Source of the DNA: Pyrenula massariospora
Taxonomy: Eukaryota; Ascomycota; Eurotiomycetes; Pyrenulales; Pyrenulaceae
Direction of reading: 5' to 3'
Length of the DNA stretch: 64,000 nt
NCBI GenBank assembly: GCA_021030905.1
Contig: JAGFMI010000009.1
Location: 1,116,001-1,180,000 of the forward strand
The notes beneath the pieces are model-generated. The model was not told the DNA's origin and ran no database searches. It saw nothing but the letters and a program-made list of their open reading frames with translations. Made by a program: the position numbers and the translations under genes. Shown in pieces: positions 56,527 to 64,000 of the stretch. Every line of letters begins with the position of its first letter. Position 1 is the stretch's first letter.

Positions 56527-58035
56527 ATGTCCGACCTCTCCATTGATCTCAAAGCCCCCAATGGCCGTACCTTCACCCTCCCCACCGGCCTCTTCATCAA
56601 TAATGAGTTCGTCAAGTCCAGCGACGGCGAAAAAATCACCTCCATTAACCCCACTGACGAGTCCGAAATCTGCTCCGTCTATGCTGCATCCCCCGACGAT
56701 GTCGACAAAGCTGTTAAAGCTGCCCGTACAGCATTCAATGATCCCTCATGGCGTGACATGGCGCCCACAGATCGGGGTGCACTGATGTATAAGCTTGCCG
56801 ATCTTATCGAAAAGAACTTTGAGACACTTGCCACGATCGAGACATGGGACAACGGAAAACCGTATAATGACTCGACTAGTATAGATCTGCCAGAAGTCAT
56901 CGCGACTATCCGGTATTACGCTGGCTACGCCGATAAAATCCATGGCCAGACCATTAGCACAACGGTTCAAAAATTTGCCTATACACTACGGCAGCCAATT
57001 GGAGTCTGTGGACAAATTATTCCTTGGAACTATCCTCTGGGTATGGCAGCTTGGAAGCTGGGCCCGGCTTTGGCTTGCGGTAATTGTGTGGTACTCAAGG
57101 CCGCAGAGCAGACACCCATATCTATCTTATACCTCGCAAACTTGATTAAGGAGGCGGGGTTTCCACCTGGAGTGGTTAATATTCTGAACGGCCATGGAAA
57201 GATCGCTGGTGCGGCTATAGCGAGCCATGAAGGGATCGACAAGGTGGCCTTCACTGGTAGCACCGTTACTGGGAAGCAAATCATGAAGACGGCGGCTGGT
57301 ACCATGAAGAATATCACGCTCGAAACAGGAGGCAAGAGCCCGCTGTTAGTGTTTGATGATGCAGATCTCGATCAGTCTACTAAATGGGCTCACATTGGTA
57401 TCATGTCGAATATGGGTCAGATATGCACAGCAACAAGTAGACTTTTAGTTCAAGAGGGTATCTACGACAAGTTCGTTGAACAATTCAAGGAGGTTGTCAA
57501 GACGACAAGCAAAGTCGGCGATCCCTTTGAGGAGACGACTTTTCAGGGCCCACAGGTCACAAAGGCACAGTACGATAAAGTGCTCGGATATGTTGAGTCC
57601 GGAAAGAGTGAGGGTGCAACTTTAGCTGCAGGAGGTCAGCCATACAAGAAGGTTGGTTCTGGCAAAGGCTTCTTTATCGAACCGACCATCTTCACCGGCG
57701 TTAAAAATAATATGAGAATCTTCCGAGAGGAAGTTTTTGGGCCTTTTGTGGTCATCGCAAGTTTCAAAACAGAAGACGAGGCTTTAGCAATGGCTAATGA
57801 CACCACATATGGACTTGGCAGTGCAGTGTTCACTCGAGACGTCGAGCGAGCGCATCGTGTTGCAAGCCGACTAGAGGCAGGCATGGTCTGGGTAAATAGC
57901 AGTCAGGACTCGGATTACAGGATACCGTTCGGAGGAGTCAAACAGAGCGGAATTGGAAGAGAGCTGGGTGAGGCAGGCTTGGCAGCCTATACTCAGACAA
58001 AAGCTGTGCATGTTAATATGGGCCTGAAAATTTGA
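56527..58035 (+). CDS. NAD(P)+-dependent aldehyde dehydrogenase
   Basis: Oxidises aldehydes to acids (ALDH superfamily, 502 aa, the usual length). Single exon. The start at 56527 (MSDLSIDLKAPNGRTF) fits cytosolic fungal homologues; an in-frame ATG at 56296 would add 77 residues rich in S, R, P and C with no acidic residue, resembling a mitochondrial presequence. Motifs are PWNYPLG (oxyanion Asn168), VLKAAEQTP (K191), the coenzyme motif FTGSTVTGK (243-250), the catalytic ETGGKSP (E266), NMGQICTATSR with the nucleophile C300, and EVFGPFVV. The active-site block GQICTATS differs from the GQCCCAGS of AldA-type enzymes, so it belongs to a different ALDH subgroup; substrate unknown. The stop lies 16 bp from the stop of the convergent Hsp70-like gene. 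Confidence 0.92.
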   Translation: MSDLSIDLKAPNGRTFTLPTGLFINNEFVKSSDGEKITSINPTDESEICSVYAASPDDVDKAVKAARTAFNDPSWRDMAPTDRGALMYKLADLIEKNFETLATIETWDNGKPYNDSTSIDLPEVIATIRYYAGYADKIHGQTISTTVQKFAYTLRQPIGVCGQIIPWNYPLGMAAWKLGPALACGNCVVLKAAEQTPISILYLANLIKEAGFPPGVVNILNGHGKIAGAAIASHEGIDKVAFTGSTVTGKQIMKTAAGTMKNITLETGGKSPLLVFDDADLDQSTKWAHIGIMSNMGQICTATSRLLVQEGIYDKFVEQFKEVVKTTSKVGDPFEETTFQGPQVTKAQYDKVLGYVESGKSEGATLAAGGQPYKKVGSGKGFFIEPTIFTGVKNNMRIFREEVFGPFVVIASFKTEDEALAMANDTTYGLGSAVFTRDVERAHRVASRLEAGMVWVNSSQDSDYRIPFGGVKQSGIGRELGEAGLAAYTQTKAVHVNMGLKI

Positions 58036-58051
58036 ATTTTTCCTATATTGG

Positions 58052-60349
58052 CTAAGCTAACTCGTACCGCTGCTCTGCTATCATTTCCTCTTTCCTTCCA
58101 AACGAGTTGCTCTGTGGTGGATTCCAAGTCACTGATATAGGATCATCGACTGGGTTTAGTTTCTGCCCCGCCTTATCGTGAATTTGAAATGTCAAGTCGG
58201 CGTGTCCAACGACAGCGTTGACATTGAATTCTGCTAGAAGATATTTCTTGCCCCGACTGTACCAGTGACGATTTTTCATCTTCATATTGATGCCATCGAG
58301 AGAAGCCGCCACTAGACAGACCGGCTTGACTTGTCCGTTACTATGCTTCATGCTTGTCGGAAGCTGCGATTCTGGCAATGCTGACGTGACGATTTGTGTC
58401 TTCCAAGCATGCTTGGGAGAGTTTGGCTGTGCTTTCAGCTGATAAGGTTTCGCTAACCCTGTCACTGGTACGTTAACGCCCTTGAGAAAAGTCTTTTAGC
58501 GTTACCAAGCTTCAAATACGGTTCACATGAATGTTACCTGTTTCACAAACCAATCTATCTGGCTCAGCGCATAATGTTTGCGATTCCGATGGTCATACTC
58601 GGTATCCTCCCCCACGTGCTTCACAGGTTGATAAATCTCCTTGAAAATCATTCCATAGCTCATTCGGCAACATAATTCGTCAAAAACGGCGATCTTTTGG
58701 CTGACTTTTTGGACCCGGTCTATGAGCAGCCCAAGCACAACAGCGAGTTGGCTAATTTCACAGTAAGCAGGCTTCACGCCGATCAAGGATTACGATCTTA
58801 CGGTTTTCTGCTCAAGATAAGTCTGAGATCTCTAGTGTTGGATTTTTCGATCATTCGATGGCTCTCAAAATGTGTTTGGAACCGTTCCTTAAGATATGGA
58901 GAACTTCCGAAGCCACCAGACAATATCAGATAGGACTGAAAAGATGGCGCTTGTCAACAGAGCATCAGCATAAAAGGCTGGTTGCTTACAATTTGCTCAT
59001 TTGGATACTTCTCTTGCATTCTCGACAACTGTTTATCCACTAATTTCAGCATCGGATTTACCTGGCTATCAAAAGCTGCTTTCAGTTGGTTGCTGCCGAA
59101 GTCCTTAGAAAGACAGTCCTTATCACTCTGGTTGACCTACCGCTGAATTCGCAACGTATAACTATGGACACCGATGTCAGGAAAATCTCCGTGCCCCGGC
59201 TTCAAGCCTTGAACTTCAAGGGGTAACTCGTCTACATCCCCGCTTGCTGCACCAAAATAGCATTTGAATCTCTCAAATTTGCCTCGCAAGGTCTTTTCGG
59301 CACAACGCTCGGGGTCATCTGAAAGACAATCCTGGATCTGTTGAAGCCGGTTCGCAACCAATTGACGGAAGTATTCATTGATGAAAGTAGAGCCTATGGC
59401 CGTCCCTTCATGACAAGAGGTCAGGTCTAAGCTTCTGTCTTCACAAAAAAGCTGTTCGAACCTTACCTTCCACGTACGTTCTTGGGAGCAACTTTGTCAT
59501 ATCATCCTTCCCGGATATGACCTTCAACACGTTGACATCCTATGTGGTGCCTCATCTAAGACTCAGTTGTGTGTGAAGCGAAGCAAGCACTGCTTACCGT
59601 GGTGCCTCCTCCTGCATCACAGACAAGAATAACGTCGTCTTTCTAAGCAATCTAATTAGAATTCTAAAGTGGCAATTTTGTGGTCTTTGGACTCTGACCT
59701 GAAATTGCTCGCGAGCTGCATACACAGCTGCCGCTTCTGCCTCTGTTAGGCCGATATGAACTCGGCGACGAGGTCCGTCGTCCCCAAACCCAGCTTTACG
59801 GATGACTTCCAGGGTCTTTGCAATTATGCTTGGATTATTCCACGACGTCGGTACACTGAAAACATATTCGATCTTCGTCTGGGTCCATCTAGGATTCGTG
59901 TCTTGGAAGTATTGATCGATATGCGTGTATACACAATTGAGATAGTCTTGAAACAGCTCCCTCGCCTGCTTGAGAGATGGACGATTTATATTGTCGTCTT
60001 TATGATCGGGGTCAAGGTAGAGCTTGAAGAGCTCTTCGATATCAAGAAGTTCCTTTTCTTGCTCGGACAGAAATCCCCACGTTTTCAATTGCCTTGGATT
60101 TTGCGAGTATCCAAGCAGGGTTGGGACTTTATTAGCAAGCTCGTTGATGGACTTGCCTGGCCAATTCTGTAATGGTTGCGGCGTGCTCCAGTCTGGTCCT
60201 TCAGCATATGCTACGCCTTTGAGAAGACAATCAAAGTCAGTACCCTTTTATTTATCATACAGTTCTTTTTCGGGAAGTCTCTTGCCTGTGCATGTCATGC
60301 CAAAATCTACTCCAATGATGATATCCGGACGCCAGTCATCGCTCAACAT
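58052..60349 (-). pseudogene. Hsp70-like ATPase gene with a premature stop
   Basis: Member of the fungal Hsp70-like/actin-fold ATPase family (divergent, no peptide-binding C-terminus). Eight exons: 60286-60349, 59699-60216, 59598-59642, 59467-59539, 58990-59405, 58802-58935, 58538-58751 and 58052-58480. All junctions keep phase and family motifs: phosphate-1 VDFGMTCTGVAYAEG, SVPTSWNN, AEAAAVYAAREQF, phosphate-2 VCDAGGGTTDVNV, adenosine motif LSGGFGSSPYL and QLAVVLGLLIDRV. The first intron (60217-60285) is GC-AG. The only lesion is an in-frame TAG at 59137-59139 (codon 323) in a region where the frame is otherwise open on both sides; no GT-AG or GC-AG intron removes it in phase. Full length would be 629 aa. 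It may be a young pseudogene or allele; an unusual splice or assembly error is not excluded. Confidence 0.8.
60217..60285 (-). other. GC-AG intron in the Hsp70-like gene
   Basis: 69 nt, donor GCAAGA, branch CTGAC, acceptor CAAAG. Joining at phase 1 gives TCTGVAYA, the phosphate-1 loop; the only nearby GT donor leads to an immediate stop. Confidence 0.75.
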
Positions 60350-61316
60350 GTTGGACGTACGTCTCATTCACTATGAGTCGTGGATAAAGAAGTAAAGAAG
60401 GTAATTTCAGCTTTAGGCTTTCCTTGGCAGATCGCCTCAGAGGATGGAGGCATGGTTCTAGCCTAACGTGTTATCAGTGCAGTTCCGCTTTCGAAGCCGG
60501 TGATCAACATTTTGCAGACTCTGGAAGGATAGAAAGACTAGGATAGGCGGTGTCGGTCCCTGCAATCATTACGACTAAAATCTGCCTGACATAAACCTTG
60601 AGAATTCGAATCGGAAATGTTTGCTTGAACCCGCATCTAACCGAATTTGTGCAACGACCGATCTTTCGCCATTCAACTACCTGACCATCGTATCCTAGGA
60701 CTTTCAACCACCCCCCCACATTTGATTACGGGCCGAGCGGCTCTGCGTGACGGTGCGAATTCGAATTTGCCACGCTATTGGAGATCAAATCACTTTTACT
60801 AGGCTCACAGAGAATACTTCATTTCCTAGTTACGAGCCAGCTCGACCATTTTCGCTGTTCCACCTACCTTTTAGCTACTTGTGCTCCATTATTACTATTT
60901 CACGTCTTCAGATGTTTGAAGGTTTATTATTGGCAATAGAAAAACGCTGGATGTTGTTAACGAGCTTCATTTGACCTCATTTCTTGTGCAGCCTGACCTC
61001 AAGAGACGCCAATCAGACTTTAAATAGCAGGTTACACTACGTTTTGATACCACCTTGATCAACATGAAGGCATCCATCTGTTGCTGTCTTTTCCCTCTTC
61101 AAGGACTCAATCGACCTATCGTCTTGTCAGTTCACAAGGAGGAGTATACTCGTGTACACAGTCTAGGCGACGTTCTCAGACACTGAATATTCGGGGCAAT
61201 AAATTAGTTCCTCAAGGGCGATGTGAGCTTCGAATTTTAGAGACGATCAATGAAGTCTAATCACAGTCAGAATAAATCTCAATTCCGAGAGCCGACCTTC
61301 TTCAGCGAGCGTGACG
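60350..61316. other. divergent intergenic region
   Basis: About 970 bp. A plus-strand ATG at 61064 opens a short signal-like frame (MKASICCCLFPLQGL) that ends after about 40 codons; it could be a first exon of the next gene but no junction convinces. Confidence 0.4.
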
Positions 61317-62887
61317 ATGACTTCGGGAATCCCCACAACAGCCCCCTCGCCAGTAGCTCTTATCGCTGGTCCTATAAGTGTTCCAGACAGCTCGCAGTCG
61401 ACTTTTACCATATCGATAGTGACCTTCTGGGGCCCATTTTCGATTCCATCGACAACATCCGCAGTTATAACAATCCCGACAACGACCGTATTCAGCTCCA
61501 CATCTATTTCGTCTGGCTCTACGTTAACCATCACCGTCTCGACGGCTTTCCGAGAAACACCAACGGTTCCAACGACATCATTGACAGCGTTTCTTGTCAC
61601 TCTTCAGGCCGGACTGAGTAGAGAGAGCGGTCAATTCACTATTGCGCAAGCAACAAATATATCCAGCCAGACAACACCGTCGCCAAGCTATTCTTCGTCT
61701 ACAAGTATCCTATCGTCGCCTGTGGTTTCCTCGTCGAAGACGTCAGAGAGTCCACAGTCGTCTTCGGAAAGCTCGCCATTAGCCTCATCTTCCCCTACCA
61801 CTAGTCGAACTTCGTCTGAGATTGCCCCCGTGACCACGACATTCACATCCAGGCCAGGAGCAAGCCGTCGACTACCGGATGGAGCCGTTGCTGGTATAGC
61901 AACTGCTACTGCTGCTTTCGCTTTTCTTGTCACTCTTGCCGTGACTCTGTTCATTTTAAGGTCAAAACGCTCTCGATCTCCGTCACCAAGCATTACGGAC
62001 AATGAGCGTAAGGATAGCGGCCCTCCGCAAATAGACGGCTCATCTCAAGTCGATGACAACGGTGGCGGTCCCATCTCCGGCTTTTCAAACGCGAGACTGG
62101 ACAAATGCCTGCCTCCATCAGAGGATGATTACACTATCCAGAATAGTGTGAATGAAGTGTTCGAACAAATCTCGATTCATGTCGACAATTACTACAAACC
62201 ATCCGCTCCGAGAATGACAAGAGAAACAAGAGCAGAACTCGAGGCATTTGCATTTCTCAACTCACGAGCCTTGATCGATCTACTTCATTCCAGCTACAAT
62301 TCGCTGCCAATGGTCAAACACCTCTTGGGCCGCCAAGTCGTGCAACGGATCTCACCTGCTTGTGATCCTAGCATCGCATTTCTTCCACCTGACTTTGTAA
62401 CTCTTCCTCACACGCTAGAGCGGACGAAATCAACGTCTCAGAAAGGTGTGTACATTACTTCGCCGTGTGGTCCGAGAAAGCTCACACCTCCCCAGTAGCC
62501 TACGACGAAGCATTCTCCCGCTGGCGTGTCCTAACCGCTTACCTCCAGCCATGTCCAACATCAGATTCCGATTACGCCATACACCGCAACTCCCACATTG
62601 AGCCCTTCCTCGACTCGGTCTCTCTCGCCTTCGCTCCATGGCTCAATCGCAACAAAGATCCCGCTCTCCGGTCTCAACACCTGGCTGCTATTCTCCAGAA
62701 CGCTGTTGAGAAGGGCATCATGTTGTTCTCACAGGCAAGTTCGTTTGAGTTTGACTGGGGCCAGGCGTATGATGGAGGGAAGAGGGAGCTTGTCGTGGCG
62801 CCAGCTTTATTGAAGATTGGCAATGTGAAGGGGGAGAGATTGGGGACGCCGCAAAGAATGATTGAGAGGACTATTGTGAAGATTTGA
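61317..62887 (+). CDS. Ser/Thr-rich single-pass membrane protein with a conserved-looking cytosolic domain
   Basis: Exons are 61317-62445 and 62496-62887 (506 aa); intron of 50 nt, GTGTGT...CCCAG, phase 1. ATG 61317 is the first Met of the frame, but no signal peptide is evident, so an upstream exon may be missing. Residues 1-190 are Ser/Thr/Pro-rich with TTT and SSS runs, a heavily O-glycosylated-type ectodomain. A Gly/Ala-rich TM helix (AVAGIATATAAFAFLVTLAV, about 192-215) is followed by basic LRSKRSR. The cytosolic part (about 260-506) looks globular: TIQNSVNEVFEQISIHVDNY, RALIDLLHSSYNSLPMVKHL, VLTAYLQPCPTSDSDYAI and QASSFEFDWGQAYDGGKREL. The layout resembles cell-wall stress sensors, but no WSC Cys-rich domain is present. 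Family not recognised. Confidence 0.75.
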
Positions 62888-64000
62888 GGTTCTGACTGGC
62901 GCAAGGCAAGGTTATTAAATGTGCATTTGCGCTTTTACAGTTGACAAGTATGCTCAAACATGGTCTCCTCCTTGTTTCAGGAGCGTTTTTGCTCCCTCAT
63001 TTGGATGCCTGGATCTCGTCACGACCGGAGAACTTTTTAGACCAGCCCTGTGCGTTACGCAGGATGGCTGAGTACTCGGCTTTTGCAAAATTTCAAGAAA
63101 TACCTTACTTGAACAAGCATCAGTTTTCTTAATGGTGAGGCCGCATGTCGGGGTTTTTATTGTGGGGGTTTTGTAGAATGATCTTCACGCATTGTATCAA
63201 TATTGCAGATTCATGCTGGCACGGCTGCTAGCGACTCTTCTGCTCCTTTTTCACGTAATGAATAATTATGCACTGTCAAGCAGAGTCATTTCCGGTCTCG
63301 TGAATCGTCCAGATGGTCTCTATGTTCGAGATTTGCTTAGGAATAGCTTCGGCCTAAAATACCCAGGGTAGAAGTGGTTACTCAAGCTACCTACAACAAA
63401 GTCCCCGTGGATAAATCCATTGTAGAAAACATCAAAACTAAAAATGGCCAGCACTGGAATTAGGACGGGAAATCCTCTAGACCCTCATGGAGACCTGTCG
63501 CACCAAAAGATAACGATCCCAAATGATTGTCGAAGATAGCTTGACCGTAAATGAGCATGAGTACTTAGTGTGCTTCTTACCGTCTTGATTGGCGGCGGAT
63601 CTCGAAGCAGATAAGAGTCCCATTTTGACTAAGGTGTAGCATCTTGATCAGAATCAGAGATGATTTTGTGCAGATGATTAAAATTTGAAGGAGATTGGCA
63701 CGCGACAGGAATAACTCGCAAGGGAAAGATTACGATATCATGCGCTATTCTTAGTGGTCAAGAACGGGCCTCGGGAGGATCGGGGCCTTCGGGTGGGCTA
63801 TGGCTCCTTTGAGCAGAGAGTACGAGCTGCGGCCGAACCAAGGGCCTGAGTGCTGGGCATCAGCCGGTGTAAGGTGGGCATGAGAGACTCGAAAAAGCTC
63901 GAGGGAGAATCAAAGCAGGATCTCAAAACTCTCATGACAAATGTCGTAGTTTTACAATCCTAGAAATCTGGCATAAATGGATTTAATGCACAGGCATAAC
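62888..64000. other. 3' flank; possible tiny secreted-protein frame
   Basis: No secure gene in the last 1.1 kb. A 60-codon plus-strand frame at 62950-63132 starts with a signal-like stretch (MLKHGLLLVSGAFLLPHLDA) and has one Cys; it lies within the probable 3' UTR of the preceding gene and is doubtful. Confidence 0.3.

Overview
This window comes from the nuclear genome of a filamentous ascomycete (Pezizomycotina). The signs are genes with many short introns (most 40-130 nt, with CTAAC/CTGAC-type branch points), fungus-specific families (Zn2Cys6 regulator, TRI12-type MFS pump, Tsp3-like tetraspanin, Helo-like N-terminal domain) and an AT-rich block that bears the marks of repeat-induced point mutation (RIP). 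A more exact lineage is a guess; Leotiomycetes would fit. I spliced the exons by eye, checking reading phase and protein continuity at each junction.

Layout. 0-7 kb: the 5' part of a secreted GH51 arabinofuranosidase, an Erg26-like 3beta-HSD/epimerase, mitochondrial ribosomal protein uS8m and a TRI12-like MFS transporter, all on the minus strand. 7-17 kb: a proline-rich protein, a possible N-myristoylated Ser-rich protein, a RING-like protein and, divergent from it, a 1080-residue F-box-like protein with several Cys clusters. 17-20.7 kb: gene-poor and decayed, opening with a tandem repeat of stem-loops. 20.7-30 kb: a tetraspanin and DPH2 tail to tail, then a second Erg26-like dehydrogenase, an SDR and a Zn2Cys6 regulator, which may form a small regulated oxidoreductase group.

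31.2-44.7 kb is the most dynamic part. A maleylacetate reductase gene (minus strand) is broken in two: its C-terminal half lies at 31.2-31.9 kb and its N-terminal half at 44.3-44.7 kb, both with frameshifts. The roughly 12.4 kb between them holds a coiled-coil gene with a structured leader and an in-frame TAG, a tract of degenerate repeats, and a 16-bp minisatellite into which a Ty3/gypsy retrotransposon (36795-43492, minus orientation) has inserted. The element has 391-392 bp LTRs and a CAACT/CAATT target duplication and is heavily RIP-mutated. The mutation pattern appears to spread into the minisatellite and fade outward.

45-64 kb: a four-TM protein, an uncharacterised coding region, a Helo-like/ankyrin protein, the N-terminal methyltransferase NTM1/Tae1, an NAD-dependent aldehyde dehydrogenase, an Hsp70-like gene with one premature stop, and a Ser/Thr-rich single-pass membrane protein with a conserved-looking cytosolic domain.

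The least explained signal is a composite leader module: a stem-loop with a constant TCTGCGGG loop, then after a fixed 30-31 nt a double palindrome. It occurs twice at 18.0-18.3 kb and once directly before the coiled-coil gene start at 32.5 kb. Three GC-AG introns among about 32 reconstructed introns are also notable.
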